Positions 14,317 to 25,300 of a stretch of 64,000 nt of DNA are shown in pieces. Each line of letters starts with the position of its first letter. The first letter of the stretch is position 1. The stretch is taken from positions 56,494,753 through 56,558,752 of the forward strand of contig NC_090290.1 in assembly GCF_037392515.1 (NCBI RefSeq), written 5' to 3'. The position numbers were made by a program, and so were the translations under genes. This stretch comes from Haliotis asinina. Its lineage: Eukaryota; Mollusca; Gastropoda; Lepetellida; Haliotidae. The notes under the pieces are model-generated. The model was not told where the DNA came from, did no database searches, and saw nothing but the letters and a program-made list of their open reading frames with translations.

Positions 14317-15033
14317 CAACGTTTCGGAGTTAATGCTTACTCCTTCATCAGGCATTTGTTTAATCAGTCGAAGTAAGCTTCGTCTCAGTGTATTTCGTTA
14401 CACTCCACCACTGAGTCCAACGAAACCTAGGGGAAGGTCGCGTCAGGTAACCTTTGAGCAACCAATGACCGTCCAATCAAATTCGAGACGGTTAAACAGA
14501 TTTAACCAATCAAACAAGGGCTACTATTTAGGGATCGGAGGGACTTTCAAAATATTCAGGTCACCGACACAGATCTCTCCACAAACAAGAATCAGCATAT
14601 AACACAGTTATTTGACCTGCAGTATATACGCTTTGGGGTTTCTGTTGACATGGCTACCATTGGCTAATATTTCCGCAAGATGACATCCTTGAATATTGTC
14701 AAAAACACTATTTTCAGCGACTGTTTACTCACTGTTGTCATGGCTGTACATACGCCGTGTGCATCACCCGGAATCGATCGTACGATAAATAGCATTCGGA
14801 ATCGTTCGGGTACGAACCTTTTCGAGATAAAAAGTTCAAAAGGTATGTGCGAATGTGCACCTTCGCGATTTGGTAAGCTGTGTTCTGATTGGCCAGTCTC
14901 AAAGGTTACCTGACGCGACCTCCCATAAGGTTTTGTTAGATTCAGTGGTGGAGTGTAACGAAAAGTACTGAGGAAATGTTTACTTAGACTGTAATATGAC
15001 TGAAGGATGAAACTTCTTACGGAAATGAAACCG
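14317..15033. mobile_element. non-autonomous TIR element, about 700 bp
   Basis: The left arm (14337-14495) contains tttcgttacactccaccact and ggtcgcgtcaggtaaccttt. The reverse complement of the right arm (14868-15016) has the same two strings in the same order and also begins with a ctccttcat-like segment. The arms are about 150 bp; the middle has no gene. Confidence 0.82.
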
Positions 15034-15224
15034 TAAATATTCTGACACAGACATTATAAGACGTTATGCTCTCGATATTGTCCCTTTTCAACCTGCTTTT
15101 GAAACACTGGCACAAGCGACAACCTGCAGCTAACTGATCGTGCATTTACAGATGCTTTGACGAAGTACCGCTCACACGTCAGTCTCATTGACTGACGTTT
15201 ACTCAACGTTGCACTCTACGAATT

Positions 15225-15460
15225 CTATGAATACATACAGGTGGTCCATGATTAGGCGGGTATGGAACAGACAATCCAGTGACTGATGTCATGAACACCA
15301 ATCTGGATACGATGACATACAATGAACAAGGCAGCGAGCGTGAGTTGCCTCTTACAACACGCACAGGATGCTGAAGATCGATTGTTAGAAACAACCTGTG
15401 ATTAATCGTACGTGGACAAGACAAACCAGTGATTGAGATACGATGCAACACTTAAGATAA
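15225..15460 (+). mobile_element. interspersed repeat (family 2), two diverged partial copies
   Basis: cagacaatccagtgactgat with ggcagcgagcgtgagttgcc marks the first partial copy. gtggacaagacaaaccagtg with attgagatacgatgcaac marks a second one about 160 bp on. Confidence 0.55.
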
Positions 15461-16027
15461 CGGGCCTGACAGCAAAGGGGATGGATGAAGGGTTCTTTCA
15501 AAGCGGAATTCACCCCTACTCTCTCAGCCTTTCCCATGGGTAAGGGTATTATGTGACAAACTGTATTTGCTGCTATCTTGCTTTATATAGAGGATTATGA
15601 CTTACCATGGCCGTCGACTTGCTCGGCGTTTAAACAACCATTGGTAACGCCGGATTTAAACATGATGTAAGATGTGCAACGAACTGAAACAGTCGTGTCG
15701 TAAACATGTAGCTGTTATTTTAGTGTTTTGGGGAAAAGATGCTATTGTACATTAAAATCGCTTTGATACGAATTGTACATGACCTACATATGCCACGTGG
15801 TCAGGGCACCGCGGTAGTATACAGACCTGGCCTGGCTCAAAAATTGTTTGTTTGTTTTTTTTATATTTGTTGTCATGACAAATCTGCAAGGTGCGATTAA
15901 AGAAGGAATGTCATCTGTGTGCAGTAAACAGTTCCACGCTGTATTTGCGCACTTGAAGACAACTGTAGACAGGAGTCGAGTTTAAGAAATTTCTACGTCC
16001 AACGTTGAAGAGTTCGATCTTAATTAA

Positions 16028-16172
16028 GATCGCGACAATAAATCCATGATGTCTTAAGATCGTCTTTGTGCAAGTGGATTAGGGCAATTGTATGGTGATT
16101 GTAAAGTTGATTGTAGGGGCCTAAGATTGATTGTAACTAAGATTGCTCTGTGCAAGCGGGCCCTGCCAGGCC
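16028..16172 (+). mobile_element. relic related to the gggccc hairpin element
   Basis: Two right-end-like segments (taagatcgtctttgtgcaag at about 16055 and ttgctctgtgcaagcgggcc at about 16145) are separated by imperfect gattgta repeats. The left inverted end is missing or diverged. Confidence 0.5.
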
Positions 16173-17794
16173 TGGCTCAACATACATTGAATACAAGCTT
16201 GTTTTTACTGTAACATAAACTCAAAAGTGGTTAACATTATCATCGTATATTTATATGAACTACGATTTATTACTTCTAGCTTTTTGATAAATTCCCCTTT
16301 AAAAGTTTTGAGTGCTGGAATAGTATTTGACACATTGCACTTATAAACATATAATTATGCCACTGTGAAGACAGAAGTAAGACTTATAATACATGTATTA
16401 GGTGTAGCTATGGTTCTTGCAGTATTTCTAATGTAAAGTTTAAGTAAGTAAACATTACATGGTACAACAGAATGTAAAATTTTAAAATGGCGCTGTATTT
16501 TATTTTCTAGAGGTAAACTTTTAATAGGTCTCCGTTTGTTTTTGCAACTTCAACTGCTGGAATGCTGTCAATTAAAGGGTCCTCTGGTAGCGTTGGTTGG
16601 GAGGTGGGAATTTATTGTTGTTTTTATAGTTATTTATATTTATCCAAACTGCAACAATGCGACAGAATATGTCGCGTTGTCCCAATAAAGATGTGTACAA
16701 AATGCATGTAAAATGCGCGAGAAACGCGACAGTGGCCCTTCTAGGATTCCATAAAGATCAGTAGAGCCCCTATCAAGCGATGTTTAAACGTGCCTTCAAC
16801 GGCGAGGACAGTATCTAACATAAAAACTAGAAATTTAAACGACCAAGACAAACGTGCAATCATACGTTTCTCGATGTAAAATTTATGTTAATTGCCAGAT
16901 ACCCAGATGCTAGAGGAGTGCTAGGTAAATACAGATGCATCTGGCGTAGAAGCGGACAGATGTGGCAATATACCGGCGCACCTTGGTTCAGTGTAAATGT
17001 AAAGATGAAGCGCAGTAGTAACTGTCATGCCAGTTATGCAGTGGATTAAAGGGGAACTCTTATAAATGTATTGTAAAATATGTAAAAAATGTATTTTAAA
17101 ATTTCGTAAAACATAATTTTCCCCAGATTTTATCATCTACGGACATGGCTTTTTATTTTGGAGAAACCTACGTAATATATAAGACTGAGATACGTAAAAT
17201 GTCTCCCTGTTGCTGTACACTGGGACATACATCTTGATTTAGGGCCATTACAAAGTCAAGGCTCTCCAGGCAACTCCATGGTATATCGTGTTTATTTCGA
17301 AGATTTTACGACCGCTTCTAGCAGAGCGGCAGAGTCACGACATACTAGCAGGTGTTTATTTTCTTCATTTCTATTCATTAATAATGAACATGTATTGATA
17401 CGAACAGAGAATACTAACATGCAATATAGACACACAACGTACAGCCTAGTTTATCAGTCGGTATAATGCACATTCCTAAAAAACGCCAACGTTTCAGGCC
17501 CTTCGAATTTTTACGAGGATGCTTAAATTATCAAGAATCATGTTTCTTCAAATTTGCTGACACAAATTGAGATTTGTTTTTAATGCAGCGTTTAAACACC
17601 AGATGAGCCAACGATTCAACTCTTCCGTAATATTAAACACCAGGTGTTATGTGAGGCGCCATGATGGTATATGCCTCTGCATGTGATGTAGACAACCCGA
17701 CACTCACGTAATGCAGATAACCCGACACTCCCGTAACGTGAAGCTTACATTCAACATTAGCCAGATATATGTGGATCTGTGTATCGGTTACGTT

Positions 17795-17942
17795 TGTTTG
17801 CTGTTTCATAATTTTCCAGCTATATGACGGTGGTCTGTAAATAACAGAGTCTTTACCAGACAATCCAGTGATTCATATCGTCAGCCCAACGTCCTCGAGA
17901 TACCGTGACAAGTCATGTCTAACAACCCAGGGTTCGGTCGCC
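17795..17942 (+). mobile_element. interspersed repeat (family 2)
   Basis: It contains ttttccagctatatgacggt, ggtctgtaaataacagagtc, ccagacaatccagtgattca and ataccgtgacaagtcatgtc. Confidence 0.72.
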
Positions 17943-18208
17943 CATGGGCACTTTAACCCATGAAAGTGGACACACGCATCCGTGTAAGTTATGTACACTA
18001 CAGCAAGGAATTCTGTACCGGTGTCACGACAATATACTCTCCGGAAACACAGCGATGCCCCTTTCTGTCTTTGTCACCTCTCTGTCATTTGTTAGACTAA
18101 ATGTTATGGATGTCAGCTACTTATTTATTGTTATTGTTTATACAACGTTTCTGGGATATTCCTTGCCCCTTCGTCAGGTGGATGGCAGGTGGAGGCATAA
18201 CACAGTTA

Positions 18209-18256
18209 CATACTTATCATTGTCTATCATTGTCTATCATTGTCTATCATTGTCTG
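18209..18256 (+). repeat. 10-bp tandem repeat (tatcattgtc)
   Basis: About four to five perfect copies, ending in a changed copy (tgtctgtctttc). Confidence 0.9.
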
Positions 18257-19922
18257 TCTTTCAGATACCCTAAGTATTTGCACACCATAAGGTGGGAAAT
18301 GTAAGACTTTTATTGTCCTTGGTGGACTAAGTGCATGTCTTATATCTTTTACACAGTGACATTCACCTGTCAGAAGTTAAATGTACGCAAGATAAGATAA
18401 GGAAATAATAACTTGACATCAAGCGGGTTAATCTCTGAACAGCGCATCAATATTCTTAAACTACAGCAATTCATTCCTTACCAGTCATTAACACACATTC
18501 CGCACACACATTCTCGTGAGACACTATTTCATACTTTCACTTTTATTACCTAGTCTCCTAAAATTCCATTTCACAATTTCATTGTGAAAACGACGTATCC
18601 GACAATGGTGGCATCCTTTTTGTGCATGTTTTTAAATATATTTGATCAAAACAAATGGTTATTGTCTAACTTAGTGGCCCTCTCCCTAAGGCTGCATACA
18701 AATAATTAAATGTTTCTCGGACATACTTTTTTCAAAAGTGACGAGGGCGGTAGGACTTCTTTTTTCTAAATTTTGGATAGAAAAATAGTGACGAGGTAGG
18801 AACACATTTCCATTTTTTTATCAGAAATACAGTTTGGAAAGTTTAGCACGTGTTAATGACTCGCAGATTCAGTCACACTCGTTCTTACAGACACTCATTC
18901 TTATAGTGGACAAATGGATGATCTGGATGCGGCAAAGTGAAAATTATTTTTTGTGAAATGGCAATAAAAAATTGTTACGCGCACAAATAAAAGTGACGCG
19001 CCGATGTCCGAGAAACATTTCACTTTTGTTATTTAGCCTATTACATCTACAGAAGCTGATTCATTATTGTTTAAGATTTCAAAGTGACAATCAGAAATAT
19101 ACTTTTAGATAATAACAGACTTAAAACTTTATTTTGCATTGGTTATCTACCTACTTTCAAAATAATTGTTTTGTTAATAACTAATATAATAATGAAGTAT
19201 AATGTCGGATAATATTGTGCCACTTCAAATGTGAGGATTCCCTGTTCTTATAAATGAGTAACATTTTAATACTTTTGATCGAGAAGTTGGTAAGACATAT
19301 TCCAAGTTCTATGCACGTGACGTCATCTACCTGTGATGTCACATTTTCAGTTACAATTCCTAGTCACAAGATCATGATTCAAATTGTGCCACATAAACAT
19401 GATTATGTACATCACTAAAATATGTTTTTCTGTTCTGAGGTATAGAATCTATGTAATTTGTAAAGCCTGCTCACCCTAGCAGTGACTCATAACAAAGTGC
19501 AATGTTGCAGGGTCAAAAGTACGTGGCTGACATTCCTTTGTCAACCTTCACGATTGTTTGGAAAATACTAACAATGTACAACTAACACATGCCCCTCCAA
19601 AGCCTTTTATGGCAAGGGACTGTCTCAAAATCCACCAGTGACCTAGGTGTAAAACGTAATATGTTCGTCCTAGGAATTCCCGTCTCAACTCACCGTTGTC
19701 CTCACTGTTGTATTATCGCCAGCAATAATGTATGGGGTAACCCCAGTAAACTATATATAGTGTGTATATACAATCGCGACACTCCTGTAGACCATCCCTT
19801 CACCTGAGGTAAGAGTTACCTCATACTACTAGAGTATGACATAATCACATTCGGTACCCATCCATGAATAAATATCATTATATCACGGTTGTATCAGCTC
19901 CCAAGACAATGAAACCACTCAC

Positions 19923-20037
19923 CCACAAAATTGGTTTAAGAAGGCCACAGCATTATCGAAATCCTTGGCTATCGCCTCGTCGTCCATGCTGGCCACGTTA
20001 ACAGTGCCGGTGTTGACGTGTATGTAATCCTGTTGTG
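19923..20037 (-). CDS. probable coding exon (possible first coding exon), unidentified gene
   Basis: Minus strand, between an acceptor-like ACACAACAG at about 20038 and a strong donor GTGG|GTGAGT ending the exon at 19923. The only open frame reads DYIHVNTGTVNVAS and then MDDEAIAKDFDNAVAFLNQF. An internal ATG at 19987 has an excellent context (GCCAGCATGG), so this may be the first coding exon and the upstream part 5' UTR. It leaves in phase 2. The next exon was not found with confidence; an 11-nt candidate lies near 19691-19701 (ACAACAG|...|GTGAGTTG). Confidence 0.4.
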
Positions 20038-20261
20038 TTATAACAGTATGTAGGAGTGGTGTTGGACCCGTCAGATGATTACACACACCGACCAACACGC
20101 GGAAACACCAACAGTTTTTCTCAACTCTGAAGTGGGAATACGATCAGCGCCTGTCATTCATTCACTTCCGGTACTCGTGTCATCACAATCAGTATTTATC
20201 GATGTTATTGTTATTAACCGAAACCTTTGCGGCATCTGCCCCGAAAGCGGAATCTCGTTGT

Positions 20262-20664
20262 TTAAGCGGTTAGAGCATTTGCAGGAGACCAGAAAGTCAG
20301 TGGTCCAGTGGTTAGAGCATCTACCCGGAAACAAGCAGGTCAGTGGTTCAGAGGTTAGAGCATCTGTCCCCTGACCAGAATGTCAATGGTCCAGTGGTTA
20401 CAGAATCTGCCCGGAGACCAGAAGGTCAATGGTCCAGTGGTTACAGCATATGTCCCAGACCAGAATGTCAATGGTCCAGTGGTTATAGCATCTGCGGGAG
20501 ACCAGAAGGTCAATGGTCCAGTGGTTAGAGCATCTGTCCCAGACCAGAAGGTCAATGGTCCAGTGGTTAGATCATCTGTCCGGAGACCAGAAGGTCAATG
20601 GTCCAGTTGTTAGAACACCCGCCCGGAGACCAGAAGGTCAGTGGTCCAGTGGTTAGAGCATCAC
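20262..20664 (+). repeat. tandem array of tRNA-like D-arm/anticodon-arm units, about 42 bp each
   Basis: About 9-10 units contain ggtccagtggttagagcatc (box-A-like D arm), then tgcccggagaccagaaggtc, in which gacc-agaa-ggtc can pair as a small stem-loop. No unit carries a T arm or box B. Units differ at several positions and in length (about 39-44 bp), so the array is not very recent. It lies between the two candidate minus-strand exons. Confidence 0.85.
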
Positions 20665-21008
20665 CACCGATATTTCCTGCTGCACTGCAATTTTAAAAAA
20701 TCGAAACCCTTTGATGAATGGCGCTTGAGTCATATGTAATGTGAACACTGACAATAACATTATACTTCAGTAAATACTGAAACTGCGACTGGTTAATCAA
20801 AGTCATTCAGAGGTATGCAATCACATCATGTGCCTCTGATTTTCCAGCACAATATGTATTTTGTTTTCAGTCTGAATAGTGCGGTTATGGAAGAATGATA
20901 AACATGCTGTGTTAGAAAATCAGAGATATATAAAGAAATTATTATAGCTCCATTTTTTTTATGTTTCAAAGCTACGCGTTTTAGCGCTTTTATAATTTCG
21001 TTATTTAC

Positions 21009-21164
21009 CTTTGATTTCCCAACACAGAAACCGTACACTGTCCCTCAAGGTGGTAGCTTCGCTTATCTGTTGATGTAAATCACTAAATATTTCCGGTGCT
21101 TTGTTGACAAAGTCTGATATCAGTAAGGCGTTGTGAATCACTCGTTTGTCAAACAGGCTTGTAT
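21009..21164 (-). CDS. probable internal coding exon, unidentified gene
   Basis: On the minus strand an acceptor (CATACTAG|AT) opens a 156 nt frame that ends in a good donor (ATCAAAG|GTAAAT). It encodes 51 residues beginning TSLFDKRVIHNALLISDFV and ending SVRFLCWEIK, with phase 1 at both ends. The composition looks like a helical globular protein rather than random translation. I do not recognise the family. The downstream exon candidate at 19923-20037 does not join it directly in frame, so either an exon between them is missing or they belong to different genes. Confidence 0.42.
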
Positions 21165-22038
21165 CTAGTATGAGGGACGTTTCCCAGTATCAATGAAAGC
21201 TGCCGTACCAAACCGTCACGATCGATGATGTTTAAACCGTAGCATGTCAAAGAATATTTTCTTAAAGCATTGCATTGAATTCTGTCAAGGGGATCCATTC
21301 AAATATTTGCAGCTGCGATCACGGCACATGCCTTTAATCTGACTGGATGGAAGAATATGTTTTCATTCTCATTATAATGAGTCTTTATTCCGATAGGGTA
21401 ACTCACTCGGGGTTCGACACTAAAGCTATGAACCGTTAGGGACCTACATCTCAGTGTCGTGTCGGGTCATTAAAGTTATGAACCTAAGTCATAAATTTAG
21501 ATAACACGCATAAACCTAGGTAGCAAGCATTGGTTATCTGACCGTTACACTGCCTGCATTCAGGAATCCCAAATCAGAATATTCTCAGCTTGTTGGCAGT
21601 TATCACCAGCTTGACCCTCCCTCTAACTGGTTCACTAAATGAGGTACTTTCGTGAAATAATATTTCATTTTATTTAGCAGTGGTGCTCATTTACTCTGAC
21701 ACCTCAAGAACAGGACAATAAAGTAAATTGTTTGCGAGATTTCAGTTTCAGTTCTTACACGCAACAGTCAATCAGTCACTGCTTTATTGCACAAAAGGCC
21801 ATAGCCCGTATACAAAAGAGTTCTATGTTTATGTCAGTATAGGAATATGAATGGGGTTGAACAGAAATATAATTCAATTAACAAAGCAAAGTTTGGCGAA
21901 ATATCAGAGCATGGTGTATATATTTGCTTTAATGTGTTTCCCATCGCAGTTTTGAAGTTACGGATCTGTATCTCCTTAAAGTTTCTTTAATCCGCCTTTG
22001 TGAGGCGCACGGTAGGATAGTTCTCCAAATGGGTTCAC

Positions 22039-22101
22039 TAGTGATTGAGTTTAGTTTTACGTTGCTTTTAGCATTATTCCAGCAATACACGACAGGGAAC
22101 A
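22039..22101 (-). mobile_element. 3' fragment of family-1 SINE, inverted
   Basis: gtgattgagtttagttttac, gttgcttttagcattattcc and agcaatacacgacaggga are the inverse of the conserved SINE 3' part. The tRNA-like head is missing. Confidence 0.7.
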
Positions 22102-22291
22102 ATTAGCGCTTTTCAAGTGTCATTTTTTTCATGTTGCGGGTAATTATTTCTGTCTATCAAACTTAAATATAATCAAAGACTAAGCGTTAATTTTGTGAAT
22201 GTGAGAAGGTTTCCATCAAGTCTGGAAACCGTTCTGCCACCGTTCGCAACTCTTCTATGTGCATGGAAAACTTCGTTTGACAAGAGGAGCG

Positions 22292-22333
22292 TGACGTAAT
22301 TGTTTACAAATGCGTCATAACGTTATGACGTCA
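22292..22333. promoter_or_regulatory. CRE/ATF-like sites and 18-bp palindrome just upstream of the CaaX-box gene
   Basis: TGACGTAA lies at 22292-22299 and the full palindromic CRE TGACGTCA at 22326-22333, about 40 bp before the ATG at 22371. They flank and overlap a perfect palindrome, CGTCATAACGTTATGACG (22313-22330). CREs of this form bind CREB/ATF bZIP factors. Position and density suggest a promoter, possibly bidirectional: on the minus strand an ATG at 22264 opens 25 codons (MHIEELRTVAERFPDLM...) with no convincing donor. Confidence 0.45.
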
Positions 22334-22370
22334 CAATACCTCGTCGGCATCACTACCTCTCATAACAACT

Positions 22371-25300
22371 ATGGCTTCCTCATCGAGCAGTCACGAAAGC
22401 GTTAGCACCTTTGCAACAGATGAAAGGTAATGTAGATTTTGATAATCCATCGTTTGTTTTGTTGACAAAGATAGCTGATGACCTCATTTCAAATTTACTA
22501 CTAATGAAACAGGATTTGTGAAGAATCCAGGTCGTATATTTTGTCCAGTTGTAGTTTTAGCGCACTATTTTTTAAATACTTGTGTATGTAGATCTATTTG
22601 TATTTATTACTCACGCGTTGAAGATATCACTGTTTAATTTCGCTCGTTAGATACCAAACCAATCACTCGTTTCATAAATATGGTATTCCATGGGACATAG
22701 TTTACTATTCTATATAAGTAAACGCATATTGGATGTTTTCCATTTTTTCGGTCATTTACGTAAACAAAATATATGTTGCAACTTTAAGTGTCAAAACTAA
22801 TGGAGGAATTTGTCAAGTTGTGGCAAAGGGTTCCAAAAAGAGATGATATACCTGCTAAACGTTAACAATATGACAGCTGTGATGACATTCCCATGGCAAC
22901 AATGACAGCTTATGCCAACTATTTCAAACAGGTTTTTTAAAATGCAATTGGTAATTCAATGAATAGTGACCAGTTGAATGATGCCACTGAAATTGCGCGT
23001 GTTCGCGTATCAATAAGGAAGCAGGATTTGGCATACCTGCACTTGTTACGAGAATCGCCAAAGTAGCGACGCAAGTACCGCCCCGGCTGTCTGACCCTCA
23101 TTCGAAATGTTACTGAAATATGTTTTGCTTCCATATTTACGTAAAAAATATATATGTTTCTTTAAAAACGTTACTATTCGAATATATATTCTCTATGTAA
23201 AATAATTGTTTACTCCGTGACTAATGTCTTCATATAGTCTGTATCCCACATCATGGAGAATAGACTAAAATAGTCCATCTCAAGTCAAACAATGATTTGT
23301 CATAATTTTCTCATTTCTTAATAATCAAATTCAGGTTTGTGCTAGACTTCATTTAGATTTTTTAAAGATGTATTTTAAAATGTATTGCTTGGACTAAATA
23401 TCAGTTTATCCTCAATATCATAACGGCACTTTAGGTTATCTCCCAAAAGACAGACACTCATTTTACAGACACTGTACTAGGAGGTTCATTTGTGTAACAC
23501 CTACGGGAATATAATGGAACAGTCCACTGTCGAGACAGTAGAGTCGGCGAGACTGGAACGCATTACTGAGAAGTTTGTAAACATAACTTTGTTGTAATTA
23601 AATGATAATCTGTTTTTACTATCAATTACTTTCGAATGCGAAAACAGGTTTGTCACTGACAGTTTTGATTGTATTTATTACTTAAAACATATTTTATTCA
23701 TTCACGAAAAGGAGTGCGCAAAGGTTATCCGATTTAGAAACGTCCTCTCCAAATAATGAACAACAGATATACATTGTAGATGTGTACACATTTCCGCAAA
23801 TGAGAGACCGACATTGCCATATAAGATAAGATTAATACCAATCTGCGTTCTTGTTCTAACCATACTTTCTAAAGACATACTTTACAGTCGACACTTCAGG
23901 GAGTAAGTAAAACATTCTCTCATCTTTTACCATATTTACATGATGCGGCATTTTTCATATTTGTTCTGCATAAATCATAATTAAGGGTGCCTGTCATATC
24001 TCTTCATTTTGTGAGCAAAACATTTAGAATTCCTTATTCCACAAGAATAATATTATGTGCACATGTTTGTTTCACATGAATAAAGATGTAAATGGTGTAA
24101 CGCAATAATAGCTAAGGGAATATCGTTCCACATTTGAACTGCTGATGGAATAAAAGATGATGTTGAGTACCTCAGCCAGTCTTCAAGATGAGTGATGAGT
24201 AATTTCGTAGGAGCTTATAATTAATTTTTGAAATACTTCAATCACTTTAGGTGTCTTTTTGACAATGTTTACTCCCGTCAGACAAGAAGGTTGAGCTAAA
24301 ATGTGTGTGAAAATTACCAGTGTTTTTGTCATCTTTCAAAGTAGACAACAAAGCTCCAGCATTTAGTTTTTATTTGAACTAAACCATTAGAATGTGTGGG
24401 TAACAGGTAGTAGTTAATCTGTTCATTGAACCGTAAATGCTGTTTGCCTGTCTGCGTAATGGAAGGACACCGATTTTAGAAATCTGTGGAAAAATGAATG
24501 TTACTGTCGAACCTACCGAAGTTTAGCCGAAGTTGGAATATATTTCCGGTGTTCTTCATGTAATACTTCACTCCTAATCAGTAAAGAGTTTTAAAAATTA
24601 TATTTCTTTACTCACTGGAACAGATATTGCTTCCCACAGGAGAATGATCATCTTGTTATCTGTAGCGGGGTACAGTGCTGCAGTACTCACAACTCTCATC
24701 TCTTTGTGCATTCACTACAAACACTATTTGCTTGAATTACAACATGTCAATTCGTCATTCTGAGTTAGCTAAAGAAACCAAAAACAATACCACGGAAATC
24801 TTGGGAAAATCCGTCTGTTAATGCGACGACTCATAACTCATATGTGTCCAAATTCTCTGTGATATGTAGGAAGGGCTAATTTTGATAATACATTATTAAT
24901 TAATCACCACGTCATATAAAGAAATAGAGAAGGCGTGTCTGGGACTTGGTAATGATAAAATAGTCACAAATGTTGGGGTTTCTTTCGTTTGTTTGGTTGG
25001 TTGGTTGGTTGTAATGCGCGCGAGCGAGCGCGTGCGTGCGTGCGTGTGTGCGTGCGTGTGTGTGCGTTGTTGTCCGCAAGTTATGAAGTTTAGAGACAAC
25101 ACACCTGAATAACATCATTCATGCATGTTTATAAGTCTTATAATGTTAGAGGTGTCCCATTATCCGTATTAAACAAAGTCGGTTGTCGAGAGCGGCCCAG
25201 ATCACAACCTCTAGTCATAGACCATGTGTCAATGGCATTATAAACTGTATATTTAATACAAAACACCAGGAGTTGAACTTTTGCACTTTGAGTTTGCACT

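Larger units (their letters stand above)
15470..19900. other. intergenic or intronic sequence, no supported genes
   Basis: Relics of the elements listed separately are scattered through AT-rich DNA. A short plus frame at about 15480 (ATGGATGAAGGG to CATGG|GTAAGG) could be a first exon but has no partner. Confidence 0.4.
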
